Under the pieces are notes generated by a model that was not told the DNA's origin, searched no databases, and was given only the letters and a program-made list of their open reading frames with translations. Of a stretch of 64,000 bases of DNA, positions 26,294 through 39,752 are shown one piece after another. Position numbers and translations under genes: made by a program. Each line of letters begins with the position of its first letter. Position 1 is the stretch's first letter. The DNA is from Variovorax saccharolyticus (GTDB lineage Bacteria; Pseudomonadota; Gammaproteobacteria; Burkholderiales; Burkholderiaceae_C): NCBI RefSeq assembly GCF_030316765.1, contig NZ_JASZYT010000002.1:806001-870000 (forward strand). The letters run 5' to 3'.

Positions 26294-28437
26294 ACCAACA
26301 AAAATCAAAGCTCGCGCAGTGGCTGCGCGTGGCCGGTGCGGCGGTCGTGGCATTCAGCGCGGCAGCCGTCGTGCATGCCCAGAACGCGATCGAATCGGTC
26401 ACGAGCTCGATGCAGTCCGGCGCCGAAGTGATCCGGATCGACTTCAGTCAGCCGCTGGCAGCGGCGCCGACCGGCTTCGCGATCCAGTCGCCGGCACGCG
26501 TCGCCCTCGACTTCCCGGGCGTGACCAATGCGATCGGCCGCAACGCGATCGAGGTCAACCAGGGCAACCTGCGCTCGGTCAACGTGGTCCAGGCCGGCGA
26601 GCGCACCCGACTGGTGCTGAACCTCAAGCAGGCGACCGCGTACAAGACAGAAATCCAGGGCAAGTCGCTGCTGGTCTCGCTCGAGCCAGTGGCCGGTGCC
26701 GCGCTGGTCAGCTCGACCCCCTCGGCCTTTGCCGAGAACCGCAACCGCGACATGCTGCCCCTGCGCGACGTGGATTTCCGCCTCGGCAGCGACAACACCG
26801 GCCGCGTGATCGTCGACCTGGCCAACAACCAGGTGGGCGTCGACATCCGCCAGCAGGGCAAGAACCTGGTGGTCGAATTCACCAAGTCGACCTTGCCTGA
26901 AGGCCTGCGCCGCCGGCTCGACGTCTCCGACTTCGGCACGCCGGTGCAACTCGTGACCACCCAGCAGGTCGGTGACCGCGTGAGGATGGTGATCGAACCG
27001 CGCGGCGAGTGGGAGCACAGCGCCTACCAGAGCGAGAACCAGTTCGTGGTCGAGGTGCGCCCGCGCAAGATCGACCCGACCAAGCTCACGCAAGGCGTCG
27101 GCTACAACGGCGAAAAGCTGTCGCTGAACTTCCAGAACATCGAGGTCCGCTCGCTGCTGCAGGTGATTGCCGACTTCACGAACTTCAACATCGTCACCTC
27201 CGACTCGGTCACCGGCTCGCTGACCCTGCGCCTGAAGGACGTGCCCTGGGACCAGGCGCTGGACATCATCCTGCAGGCCAAGAACCTGGGCATGCGCAAG
27301 AACGGCAGTGTGCTGTGGATCGCGCCCAAGGACGAGATCAACGCCAAGGAAAAGATGGAGTTCGAGGCCCAGGCCGCGATCCAGAACCTGGAGCCGCTGC
27401 GCACGCAGTCCTTCCAGCTCAACTACACCAAGGCGCTGCAGATCGCCCAGGGCCTGACCGGCACTGGCGCCAGCGGCGGCGGCGGCGGTGGCGGCTCGAC
27501 CACCCGCATCCTGAGCCCGCGTGGCAGCGTGATCGCCGAAGCCCGCACCAACCAGCTGTTCGTGTCGGACATCCCGTCGCGGCTGGTGCAGGTGGCCGAG
27601 CTGATCCAGAAGCTGGACATCCCGGTGCGGCAGGTGCTGATCGAGGCGCGCATCGTCGAAGCCGCCGACACTTTCGGCAAGTCGCTCGGCGTGAAGCTCG
27701 GCGGCGGTATCGCCGGCGGTTCGGTCGGTTCGGTCAACGGCAGCAACATCTTCGGCAATGCCGGCGTGATGCCGGTCGTGACGCCAGGCCTGAACGGCAA
27801 TCCCTCGCAGGCGCTGACCACCTTCACGAACTCCAACTTCGTGAACCTGCCCTCGACCGGCGTGTCGGGCAACGGCAACGCGCCCGGCACCTTCGCGATC
27901 TCGCTGTTCAATTCGAGCTTCTCGCGGATGCTGAACCTCGAGATCTCGGCCCTCGAAGCCGACGGCAAGGGCAAGGTGGTGTCGAGCCCGCGTGTCGTGA
28001 CCGCCGACCAGACCAAGGCGCTGATCGAGCAGGGCACCGAACTGCCCTACCAGGTCGCGACCTCCAGCGGCGCCACCTCGATCGCCTTCCGCAAGGCGAA
28101 CCTGAAGCTCGAGGTCACGCCCCAGATCACGCCTGAGGGCAACATCATCCTGACGCTCGACGTCAACAAGGACACGGTGGGTCAGCCGACCACCGCAGGC
28201 TTCGCAATCAACACGAAGCACGTGCAGACCGAGGTGCTGGTCGAGAACGGCGGCACGGTCGTCATTGGTGGTATCTTCGAACTCACCGAATCCAACGACG
28301 AATCGCGCATCCCGGTGCTCGGCGAAGTGCCCTATGTGGGCGCGCTGTTCCGGACGCGCACTCGCACTGCCAACAAAACTGAAATGCTCGTCTTCATCAC
28401 CCCGAAAATGATCACCGACCGCAACGCTGCGCGCTGA
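26290..28437 (+). CDS. pilQ: Type IV pilus secretin PilQ
   Basis: A 715-residue outer-membrane secretin through which pili leave the cell. It has a signal peptide (about residues 1-30, VVHAQ), two AMIN domains (about 35-140 and 155-260) that bind peptidoglycan, an N0 domain (from about 275, LSLNFQNIEVRSLLQVIAD), an N1 KH-like domain, and the C-terminal secretin barrel with the VPYVGALFRTR and ENGGTVVIGGIFE blocks. A run of seven glycines near residues 396-402 interrupts the N1 domain, as in other betaproteobacterial PilQ. The ATG at 26290 overlaps the pilP stop. aroK follows after 22 bp. Confidence 0.95.
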   Translation: MNQQKSKLAQWLRVAGAAVVAFSAAAVVHAQNAIESVTSSMQSGAEVIRIDFSQPLAAAPTGFAIQSPARVALDFPGVTNAIGRNAIEVNQGNLRSVNVVQAGERTRLVLNLKQATAYKTEIQGKSLLVSLEPVAGAALVSSTPSAFAENRNRDMLPLRDVDFRLGSDNTGRVIVDLANNQVGVDIRQQGKNLVVEFTKSTLPEGLRRRLDVSDFGTPVQLVTTQQVGDRVRMVIEPRGEWEHSAYQSENQFVVEVRPRKIDPTKLTQGVGYNGEKLSLNFQNIEVRSLLQVIADFTNFNIVTSDSVTGSLTLRLKDVPWDQALDIILQAKNLGMRKNGSVLWIAPKDEINAKEKMEFEAQAAIQNLEPLRTQSFQLNYTKALQIAQGLTGTGASGGGGGGGSTTRILSPRGSVIAEARTNQLFVSDIPSRLVQVAELIQKLDIPVRQVLIEARIVEAADTFGKSLGVKLGGGIAGGSVGSVNGSNIFGNAGVMPVVTPGLNGNPSQALTTFTNSNFVNLPSTGVSGNGNAPGTFAISLFNSSFSRMLNLEISALEADGKGKVVSSPRVVTADQTKALIEQGTELPYQVATSSGATSIAFRKANLKLEVTPQITPEGNIILTLDVNKDTVGQPTTAGFAINTKHVQTEVLVENGGTVVIGGIFELTESNDESRIPVLGEVPYVGALFRTRTRTANKTEMLVFITPKMITDRNAAR

Positions 28438-28459
28438 GGCGCAGCGTTCGCAGCCTTGC

Positions 28460-29011
28460 ATGGCGGTCGCACTCGTCGGCTTGCCCGGCGCCGGCAAATC
28501 CGCGATTGGCCGGCGCCTTGCGCAGCGCCTTCAGCTTCCCTTCGTCGACAGCGATCACGTCATCGAAGAGCGGATCGGCTGTTCCATTCGCGACTTTTTC
28601 GAGCGCGAGGGCGAAGCCAGTTTCCGGGATGTCGAGCAGTCGGTCATCGCCGACCTGGCCGCGGCGCCGCATGGCGTGGTGGCCACCGGTGGGGGCTGCG
28701 TGCTGCGGGAGGCCAATCGGCAGATCTTGCGCGCGCATTTCCATGTGCTCTACCTGCGTTCGCTGCCCGAGGAACTCTTCCGCCGGCTGCGCCACGACGT
28801 CAAGCGTCCGCTGCTGCAGGTGGCCGACCCGCTGGGCCGGCTGCGCGAGCTCCACGACGCACGCGATCCGCTCTACCGCGAAACCGCCCATGAAACAGTC
28901 GAAACCGGGCGGCCGTCGATCGCGGTGGTGGTCAACATCATCGTGATGCAGCTCGAACTGGCCGGGGTCGTGACGGCACCCGGCCCCGGCGGCAGCCTGT
29001 CGGAGGACTGA
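28460..29011 (+). CDS. aroK: Shikimate kinase
   Basis: Phosphorylates shikimate at O3 in the chorismate pathway. The 183 residues show the P-loop GLPGAGKSA (7-15), the shikimate-binding DSDHVIE segment (Asp31-Asp33), FREVE-like FRDVEQ, and the GGG motif in VATGGGCVL. The LID region RPLLQV with its Arg follows at about 115. It sits between pilQ and aroB, an old and widely conserved arrangement. It is separated from aroB by a family-2 repeat. Confidence 0.95.
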   Translation: MAVALVGLPGAGKSAIGRRLAQRLQLPFVDSDHVIEERIGCSIRDFFEREGEASFRDVEQSVIADLAAAPHGVVATGGGCVLREANRQILRAHFHVLYLRSLPEELFRRLRHDVKRPLLQVADPLGRLRELHDARDPLYRETAHETVETGRPSIAVVVNIIVMQLELAGVVTAPGPGGSLSED

Positions 29012-29012
29012 G

Positions 29013-29095
29013 TGGCTCCCACGCTCGTCAGGGGGCGCAAACCGGCTTGGGGCGGCCCGGCGCCGGTCTGAGCCAAGGCGGCCGGGCGAGCCCCT
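29013..29095 (+). repeat. Intergenic repeat, family 2, degenerate copy (locus F)
   Basis: Between aroK and aroB. It shares GGCTTGGGGCGGCCCGGCGC and the following CCGG-YCTGA block with the clearer copy at 41349, and begins with CCCACGCTC like that copy. The hairpins are less regular here, and the CCCCCC/GGGGGG stem has decayed. It ends just before the aroB start at 29107. Confidence 0.55.
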
Positions 29096-29106
29096 AAACT
29101 CGGGGG

Positions 29107-30204
29107 ATGTCATTGATTGCCCCCGAAAGCGTCGAGATCCGGCTCGGCGAGCGCAGCTACCAGATCCTGATCGGCAGCGGCCTGCTCGGCGATGCGCGCC
29201 ATTTCGCCACGGTCCCTGCGGCAGCCAGCGCCCTGATCGTCACCAACACCACGGTGGCGCCGCTCTACGCGGCGGCGCTGCGGTCGGCGCTGGCCGGCCG
29301 CTACCGCGAGGTCCATGTGCTCGAGCTGCCCGACGGCGAGGCGCACAAGGACTGGCCGACCCTGAACCTGATCTTCGACGCGCTGCTCGCCCGCGGCGCC
29401 GACCGCAAGACCGTGCTGTTCGCGCTGGGGGGCGGGGTGGTCGGCGACATGACCGGCTTCGCGGCCGCCAGCTACATGCGTGGCGTGCCCTTCGTGCAGG
29501 TGCCGACCACCTTGCTGGCGCAGGTCGATTCTTCGGTCGGCGGCAAGACCGCGATCAACCACCCCCTGGGCAAGAACATGATCGGCGCCTTCTACCAGCC
29601 GCAGCTGGTGCTGTGCGACCTGGCGACGCTGGCCACCCTGCCGCCGCGCGAGCTCAGCGCCGGGCTGGCCGAGGTGATCAAGTACGGCCCGATCTACGAC
29701 ATGGACTTCCTGGCCTGGATCGAGGATCACATCGACGCACTGGTCGGCCGCGAGCCGGCCGCCCTGGCCCACGCGGTCAGGCGCAGCTGCGAGATCAAGG
29801 CCGAGGTCGTGGGCCAGGACGAGCGCGAGGCCGGCTTGCGCGCGATCCTCAATTTCGGCCACACCTTCGGCCATGCGATCGAGTCCGGCCTTGGCTACGG
29901 CGAGTGGCTGCACGGTGAGGCGGTCGGCTGCGGCATGGTCATGGCGGCCCACCTGTCTCAGCGCCTGGGCGGCATCGACGCGGCCTTCGTCGAGCGGCTG
30001 ACCGCGCTGGTCCGGCGCGCCGGCCTGCCGGTGGTCGCTCCGGCCCTCGGTGCCGAGCGCTATCTGGAGCTGATGCGCATCGACAAGAAGTCGGAGGCCG
30101 GGGAGATCCGCTTCGTGGTCCTCGACCGGCCCGGCTCGGCGGTCGTGCGCAGCGCGCCCGACGCGATGGTGCGCGAGGTGCTGGCGCAATGCGTCGGCGC
30201 CTGA
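29107..30204 (+). CDS. aroB: 3-Dehydroquinate synthase
   Basis: Converts DAHP to 3-dehydroquinate, the second step of the shikimate pathway, using NAD and zinc. The 365 residues contain the NAD-binding [13 protein letters not shown] loop, [15 protein letters not shown], the substrate-binding [10 protein letters not shown], and the metal ligands in GLAEVIKYG (Glu), [11 protein letters not shown] (His) and [10 protein letters not shown] (His). The length is normal (~360). It lies downstream of aroK across a repeat and 19 bp before dgt, so the three may be transcribed together. Confidence 0.96.
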   Translation: MSLIAPESVEIRLGERSYQILIGSGLLGDARHFATVPAAASALIVTNTTVAPLYAAALRSALAGRYREVHVLELPDGEAHKDWPTLNLIFDALLARGADRKTVLFALGGGVVGDMTGFAAASYMRGVPFVQVPTTLLAQVDSSVGGKTAINHPLGKNMIGAFYQPQLVLCDLATLATLPPRELSAGLAEVIKYGPIYDMDFLAWIEDHIDALVGREPAALAHAVRRSCEIKAEVVGQDEREAGLRAILNFGHTFGHAIESGLGYGEWLHGEAVGCGMVMAAHLSQRLGGIDAAFVERLTALVRRAGLPVVAPALGAERYLELMRIDKKSEAGEIRFVVLDRPGSAVVRSAPDAMVREVLAQCVGA

Positions 30205-30223
30205 ACGCACGGGCGCCGCGCCG

Positions 30224-31354
30224 ATGACCCTCGCGCCCTACGCCAGCGACCCGGCCCGTACGCGCGGCCGGCGCCACGCCGAGGCGCCGGCGCCGACCCG
30301 CGACGCCTTCCAGCGCGACCGCGACCGGATCGTCCATTCCACCGCTTTCCGGCGCCTGGTCTACAAGACCCAGGTGTTCCTGAACCATGAGGGCGACCTG
30401 TTCCGGACCCGCCTGACCCATTCGCTCGAGGTCGCCCAGCTGGGGCGGTCGATCGCGCGGGCGCTGGGCCTCAACGAGGACCTGGTCGAGGCGATCGCGC
30501 TGGCCCATGACCTGGGCCACACGCCATTCGGCCATGCCGGCCAGGATGCGCTCGATGCCTGCATGCAGGCGCACGGCGGCTTCGAGCACAACCTGCAGAG
30601 TCTGCGTGTGGTCGACGAACTCGAGCATCGCTATCCGCAATACGACGGCCTCAACCTGAGCTTCGAGACCCGCGAAGGCATCCTCAAGCACTGCTCGCGT
30701 GCCAATGCCGAACGCATCGAGGCCGAGGAGCCGGGCGGGGTGGGGCGGCGCTTCCTCGATCGCACGCAGCCCGGGCTCGAGGCGCAGCTGTGCAACCTGG
30801 CCGACGAGATCGCCTACAACGCGCATGACATCGACGACGGCGTGCGCTCCGGCCTGATCAGCATCGAGCTCCTGGGCGAGGTCGGCCTGTTCGAACGCTA
30901 CCGGCGCGAGGCCCTGGCCGAGCACCCGGGGCTCGAGGGCCGAAGGGTGCTCTACGAAACCATCCGCCGGATGCTCAGCGCCCAAGTCTACGACGTCATC
31001 GATGCCACGCGCAGCGCCATCGAGTCGACCGCGCCGGCCGACGCCGATGCGGTGCGCCGGAGCGAGCCGCTGGTGCTCTTCAGCGCCGTGATGCGATCGG
31101 AATCCACCGAGCTGAAGCGTTTCCTGTTCCGCAATCTCTATCGCCATCCGCAGGTCACGCAGACCGCAGACCGGGCGCAGGCCGCGGTGCGGGTGTTGTT
31201 CGCCGCCTACCTCGCCGCGCCCGGCGAAATGCCCGAGGCCTTCGTCCGTCGCAGCGACCGCCATCGTGGCGTGGCGGACTACATCGCCGGCATGACCGAT
31301 CGGTTCGCGATCCGCGAATACGAACGCCTCACGAGGCAACGGTGGGTTCAATGA
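30224..31354 (+). CDS. dgt: Deoxyguanosinetriphosphate triphosphohydrolase-like protein
   Basis: A 376-residue HD-domain dNTP triphosphohydrolase of the Dgt type, which cleaves dGTP or other dNTPs to nucleoside and tripolyphosphate. Metal ligands are visible in RLTHSLEVAQ (His), IALAHDLGHTPFGHAG (the HD pair and a further His) and NLADEIAYNAHDIDDG (Asp). The N-terminal RDAFQRDRDRIVHSTAFRRL block is the family signature. It is shorter than E. coli Dgt (~500) but matches the common bacterial dGTPase-like length. Its stop overlaps the MFS start (ATGA). Confidence 0.9.
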   Translation: MTLAPYASDPARTRGRRHAEAPAPTRDAFQRDRDRIVHSTAFRRLVYKTQVFLNHEGDLFRTRLTHSLEVAQLGRSIARALGLNEDLVEAIALAHDLGHTPFGHAGQDALDACMQAHGGFEHNLQSLRVVDELEHRYPQYDGLNLSFETREGILKHCSRANAERIEAEEPGGVGRRFLDRTQPGLEAQLCNLADEIAYNAHDIDDGVRSGLISIELLGEVGLFERYRREALAEHPGLEGRRVLYETIRRMLSAQVYDVIDATRSAIESTAPADADAVRRSEPLVLFSAVMRSESTELKRFLFRNLYRHPQVTQTADRAQAAVRVLFAAYLAAPGEMPEAFVRRSDRHRGVADYIAGMTDRFAIREYERLTRQRWVQ

Positions 31355-32601
31355 GCCGCCCGAAGGTCCCGGTCGCGGCGCTCGCCGTGGTCGCAGGCGG
31401 CGTCGCCGCCGCGCTGCACATCGGCAAGCTGCCGCCGGCCGTGCCCGCCTTGCAGGCGACGCTCGGCATCGGATTGGTGCAAGCCGGCTTCCTGCTCTCG
31501 CTGGTGCAGGTCGCGGGCATGACCCTGGGCCTCGGCGTGGGCCTGGCCGCCGACACCGTGGGCCTTCGGCGCAGCATGCTGGGCGGCCTGGCGCTGCTCA
31601 GTCTTGCCAGCGCCCTCGGCGGCGGTGTCGGTGCCTGGGTCGACGATCCGGCGCGGGCCTTTGCCTGCCTGCTGGCGCTGCGGGCCCTCGAGGGCGTGGG
31701 CTTTCTCCTGGCCGTGATGCCGGGACCCGGCTTGATCCGCGCCATCGCGCCGGCGGGTGCCGACAAGGCGGCGATCGGCCTCTGGGGCGCCTACATGCCG
31801 CTCGGTGTCGCCTTGGCGCTGCTCGCCGGGCCGTGGCTGATCGCCGGGGCGGGATGGCCGGGCTGGTGGTTGGCGTTGGCGGCAACCTCGGCCGCTGCGG
31901 CGCTGTGGGTGGTGCTGGCGGTGCCGGCCGACCGGGCCCGGCGAAGCCCGGAAGCGGCGCCCGCGGTCGAAGGTTGGTCGACCAGGCTGCGGGACACGCT
32001 GAGCGCGGGAGGTCCGTGGACGCTGGCGCTCGCGTTCGCGGTGTACGCCTCCCAGTGGATCGCGGTGATCGGCTTCCTGCCGGCCATCTACGTCGACGCG
32101 GGCATCCCCGGCGGCTGGACGGCCGCCCTGACCGCGCTCGCGGCGGCGCTCAACATCATCGGCAACGTGGTGGGCGGGCGGCTGCTCCAGCGCGGCGTGG
32201 CGCCGGTGCGGCTGTTGCGCTGCGGCTTCGTCGTGATGGCGCTCGGCAGCGTCGCGGCCTTCGTGCGGATCGGTGCGCCCGAGGCCGCCTGGAGCCTGCC
32301 GCCCGCACTGCGCTACCTGGCGATCTGCATGTTTTCGCTCGCCGGCGGCATGGTGCCGGCAACGCTCTTCATGCTCAGCGTGCGGCTCGCGCCGGGAAAG
32401 TCCACGGTCTCGACCACCGTCGGCATGATGCAGCAGGCTTCATCCTTCGGCCAGTTCGTGGCGCCACCGGTCGTGGCCTGGCTCGCGCATCGCGCCGGCG
32501 GCTGGCAATGGACCTGGATCGTGACCCTGTCCTGCTCGCTCGCGGGCCTGGCCCTTGCGGCCCGGCTTGCGCTGCCCATACCGCGCAGGGAGGTCGCATG
32601 A
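31351..32601 (+). CDS. MFS transporter
   Basis: A 416-residue inner-membrane major-facilitator protein with about twelve hydrophobic helices in two halves; the central cytoplasmic loop (about residues 195-220) contains the RARRSPE segment. A motif-A-like GLAADTVGLRRSM lies between helices 2 and 3. The pattern is closest to the CynX/NimT-like or general exporter groups, so the substrate is unknown. It is the second gene of a tightly packed string (dgt, MFS, DUF1415, methyltransferase), each starting at the previous stop. An in-frame ATG 9 bp upstream is the alternative start. Confidence 0.85.
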   Translation: MSRPKVPVAALAVVAGGVAAALHIGKLPPAVPALQATLGIGLVQAGFLLSLVQVAGMTLGLGVGLAADTVGLRRSMLGGLALLSLASALGGGVGAWVDDPARAFACLLALRALEGVGFLLAVMPGPGLIRAIAPAGADKAAIGLWGAYMPLGVALALLAGPWLIAGAGWPGWWLALAATSAAAALWVVLAVPADRARRSPEAAPAVEGWSTRLRDTLSAGGPWTLALAFAVYASQWIAVIGFLPAIYVDAGIPGGWTAALTALAAALNIIGNVVGGRLLQRGVAPVRLLRCGFVVMALGSVAAFVRIGAPEAAWSLPPALRYLAICMFSLAGGMVPATLFMLSVRLAPGKSTVSTTVGMMQQASSFGQFVAPPVVAWLAHRAGGWQWTWIVTLSCSLAGLALAARLALPIPRREVA

Positions 32602-33170
32602 GGAACGCCCAGGACATCACGGCGGCGCAGGCCGAAGCCGACACCCGGCGCTGGCTGGAGCGCGCCGTGATCGGGCTCAACCTGTGCCCCTTCGCCAAGG
32701 CGGTGCACGTGCGGGGCCAAGTGCACTATGCCGCCTATCTGCCGGCCGACGAGTCCGGCCTGATCGACGCGCTGCTCGCCGAGGCCGAGGCGCTCTCGGC
32801 AATCGACGCTTCCGCGCGCGACACTACGCTTCTGATGGCACCGAACACCTTGTCCGACTTTCTGGATTTCAATGATTTCACGGCGCTTGCCGAGCGACGC
32901 CTCGCGCGCGCGGGCTTCGACGGGGTGCTGCAGCTGGCCAGCTTCCACCCGCGCTTCCAGTTCGGCGGCACCGAGCCGGACGACATCACGAACGCCACCA
33001 ACCGCGCACCGCACCCGACCTTGCACCTGCTGCGCGAGGACAGCGTGAGCCGGGCGGTGGATGCCTTTCCGGAGGCCGAGGCGATCTTCGGGCGCAACAT
33101 CGAGACGCTCGAAGCGCTTGGCATCGAGGGCTGGACCGCACTCGACGTCGGACCCGGGAGTGCGCGATGA
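32598..33170 (+). CDS. DUF1415 family protein
   Basis: A 190-residue cytoplasmic protein. The N-terminal WLERAVIGLNLCPFAKAV block, a DFNDF segment near residue 93, and the ASFHPRFQFGG and NRAPHPTLHLLRE segments are the hallmarks of DUF1415, a proteobacterial family of unknown function. The invariant Cys of NLCPF and the His residues of FHP and APHP could form a metal or catalytic site, but this is speculative. It overlaps the MFS stop (ATGA) and is followed directly by the methyltransferase start (ATGA). The tight coupling suggests a shared, unknown role. Confidence 0.82.
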   Translation: MRNAQDITAAQAEADTRRWLERAVIGLNLCPFAKAVHVRGQVHYAAYLPADESGLIDALLAEAEALSAIDASARDTTLLMAPNTLSDFLDFNDFTALAERRLARAGFDGVLQLASFHPRFQFGGTEPDDITNATNRAPHPTLHLLREDSVSRAVDAFPEAEAIFGRNIETLEALGIEGWTALDVGPGSAR

Positions 33171-34027
33171 ACAAGGCTGCGAAAGCGAGCCGGGCCGAAG
33201 CTGAGGTGCTGAGCGAACTGCGCCCGGGGCAGTCGGTCGAACTGCTCAAGGAGCTCCACATCCTCACGCGGGAGGGCCGGCTCAACCAGGACTCGCGCCG
33301 CAAGCTCAAGCAGGTCTACCACCTGTTCCAGTTCATCGAGAAGCTGCTGCGCGAACTGCCCGACCAGGGTGCGCAGGCTTCGCTGGCGGACCACGGCGCC
33401 GGCAAGTCGTACCTGGGCTTCATCATCTACGACTTGTTCTTCAAGCAGGGCGGCGCCGGCCATGTCTATGGGATCGAGACCCGTGCCGATCTGGTCGACA
33501 AGTCGCGCCTCCTGGCCGGGCGGCTGGGTTTCGAGCGCATGGACTTCCTCAATCTGACGGTGGCCGAGTCGGCGACGGCGGCGCAGCTGCCTGAACGGAT
33601 CGACGTCGTGACCGCGCTCCATGCCTGCGACACCGCCACCGACGACGCGATCGCTTTCGGGCTCGCGAAGAAGGCACGCTACATGGTGCTGGTGCCTTGT
33701 TGCCAGGCCGAGGTCGCGGCCTGCCTGCGCGAGACCAAGGCGCTGGCGCTCTCGCGCACGCCGCTGGCCGAGCTCTGGCGCCATCCGCTGCACACCCGCG
33801 AGATCGGCAGCCAGCTCACCAACGTGCTTCGCTGCCTGTACCTCGAAGCCCATGGCTACCAGGTCACCGTGACCGAACTCGTGGGCTGGGAGCACAGCAT
33901 GAAGAATGAACTCATCATCGCGCGCCATACGGGGCAGCGCAAAGCCAGCGCGGCCGATCGCCTGCGGGAGCTGCTCGACCAGTTCGGCCTGGCCTCGCTG
34001 CTGGAGACGCGCTTCCGGCTGCCCTGA
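33167..34027 (+). CDS. SAM-dependent methyltransferase (Methyltransf_32-like)
   Basis: A 286-residue cytoplasmic methyltransferase. The SAM-binding motif I is in LADHGAGKSYLGFIIYD (about residues 73-89), motif II is the VYGIETR acidic strand end near 103, and motif IV is DVVTALHACDTATDDAI. The CCQAEV region following LVPC also resembles the family. The N-terminal RKLKQVYHLFQFIEKLL helix is typical of a group related to eukaryotic METTL25-like proteins. The target (RNA, protein or small molecule) is unknown. It ends the dgt-MFS-DUF1415 string and is followed by the RAYT gene after 52 bp. Confidence 0.78.
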   Translation: MNKAAKASRAEAEVLSELRPGQSVELLKELHILTREGRLNQDSRRKLKQVYHLFQFIEKLLRELPDQGAQASLADHGAGKSYLGFIIYDLFFKQGGAGHVYGIETRADLVDKSRLLAGRLGFERMDFLNLTVAESATAAQLPERIDVVTALHACDTATDDAIAFGLAKKARYMVLVPCCQAEVAACLRETKALALSRTPLAELWRHPLHTREIGSQLTNVLRCLYLEAHGYQVTVTELVGWEHSMKNELIIARHTGQRKASAADRLRELLDQFGLASLLETRFRLP

Positions 34028-34079
34028 GCCTCTGCGCACGTCGCTCGATCCTCCCGCGCTGTCTCACGCGACTCCTGCC

Positions 34080-34775
34080 ATGGCACGATTGCCCCGCCTC
34101 ACGCTCGCCGGCCAGCCGCACCACGTGATCCAGCGCGGCAACAACCGGCAGGCGATCTTCCTGGACCGCGCCGATCGCGAGATGTTCCTCGGCCTGCTGG
34201 GTGAGAACGCCGTCCGCTTCGGCATCGCGCTGCATGCCTACGTGCTGATGGAAAACCACTTCCATCTGCTGGCGACACCGTCGACTGCCGACGGACTTCC
34301 GCAGTGGATGCAGTCGGTGGGCCGGCGCTACGTGCGCTACTTCAACGACCGGCACGGCCGCAGCGGCACGCTATGGGAAGGGCGATACAAGTCGACCCTG
34401 ATCCAGACCGACCGCTACCTGTTCGCCTGCATGGCCTACATCGATCTGAATCCGGTTCGCGCCGGGATGGTGGACGAGGCGCGCGAGCACCCGTGGTCCA
34501 GCCATGCCCACTACGCCGGCCTCGCGCACGACCGGCTGCTGACACCGCATCCGCTCTACTGGACCCTCGGCAACACGCCCTTCGCCCGCGAGGCGGCCTA
34601 TGCCGAAATGGTGCGTGCGGGCGTTCCGGCCGCCGCCCAGGCCCTGCTGACGGACGCCACCCTGCACGGCTGGGCCGCCGGCGACCCGGATTTCGTCGAT
34701 TCGTTACAAAAAACCACAGGCCGCCGTACATCGAAAGCGCGCGCAGGCAGGCCTCCGCTGCCGCGCACGCCCTAG
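34080..34775 (+). CDS. REP-associated tyrosine transposase (RAYT, IS200-like Y1)
   Basis: A 231-residue HUH single-strand transposase. The metal-binding HUH motif is MENHFHLL (His60, His62), and the likely catalytic tyrosine is Tyr120 in AYIDLNPVRAG, followed by the ALxxAREHPWSS-type helix. The N-terminal RLTLAGQPHHVIQRGNNRQ is the RAYT signature. RAYTs act on REP palindromes in single-stranded DNA and are usually single-copy and vertically kept. Codon use looks like that of its neighbours except at the AT-rich 3' end (from about 34700). An AT-rich region carrying REP-like motifs follows. No inverted repeats bound the gene on the left side. Confidence 0.88.
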   Translation: MARLPRLTLAGQPHHVIQRGNNRQAIFLDRADREMFLGLLGENAVRFGIALHAYVLMENHFHLLATPSTADGLPQWMQSVGRRYVRYFNDRHGRSGTLWEGRYKSTLIQTDRYLFACMAYIDLNPVRAGMVDEAREHPWSSHAHYAGLAHDRLLTPHPLYWTLGNTPFAREAAYAEMVRAGVPAAAQALLTDATLHGWAAGDPDFVDSLQKTTGRRTSKARAGRPPLPRTP

Positions 34776-34829
34776 CAAAACTCGCGAAACTGCCGACCAG
34801 GCTTGGTGATGTTGCTATTGATTTTGATG

Positions 34830-34888
34830 TGTCCCCAATTTGTAGTCGACAAAATTTCTCGGAATTTAATTGGAATCTGACCCCAATT
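34830..34888 (+). repeat. REP-like motifs downstream of the RAYT gene
   Basis: An AT-rich stretch unlike the rest of the window. It contains TGTCCCCAATTT (34830-34841) and, at 34868-34888, perfect AATTGG/CCAATT arms around a 9-nt centre that reads ATCTGACC-like. From memory, AATTGGGGTCAGATTCC-type strings are frequent beside Y1 transposases in proteobacteria. The first motif resembles the TCTGTCCCCAA core at 7060 and the TCTGTCCTCAA core at 18166. Confidence 0.6.
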
Positions 34889-34895
34889 AAAGGAT

Positions 34896-34924
34896 TTGGC
34901 ATTATTTGTGCAAAGCAATATGCT
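34896..34924 (+). promoter_or_regulatory. Candidate gltB promoter
   Basis: A sigma-70 reading gives TTGGCA (34896-34901), a 17-bp spacer and TATGCT (34919-34924). The same bases can be read as a sigma-54 -24/-12 site, TGGCAT-TATTT-GTGCA (34897-34912), with the invariant GG and GC 10 nt apart. gltB is nitrogen-related, so sigma-54 control is biologically plausible. The two readings predict start points about 8 nt apart, upstream of a strong Shine-Dalgarno at 34945. Confidence 0.5.
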
Positions 34925-34952
34925 CCTTTTCCCTGCGAAAACTGAAGGAGCA
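34921..34952 (+). promoter_or_regulatory. Possible Shine-Dalgarno-sequestering hairpin of gltB
   Basis: TGCTCCTT (34921-34928) is perfectly complementary to AAGGAGCA (34945-34952), which contains the gltB Shine-Dalgarno, 7 nt before the ATG. The loop is 16 nt, and an inner TTTTC/GAAAA pairing is also possible. If transcription starts at about 34923 (sigma-54 reading), most of the arm would be in the mRNA; if it starts near 34931 (sigma-70 reading), the arm is lost. Confidence 0.35.
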
Positions 34953-34957
34953 CGCCC

Positions 34958-39700
<4,743 letters not shown>

Positions 39701-39752
39701 CCCGAGCAACAACACTTTCACGCTCCGTGCCAGCTTGCTGTCGGCGCTTTCT

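Noticed and set aside
27470..27500. Glycine-codon run in pilQ as a simple-sequence contingency locus
   Set aside because: The run mixes GGC and GGT codons in steps of three, so length changes would keep the frame, and similar glycine stretches occur in other PilQ proteins.
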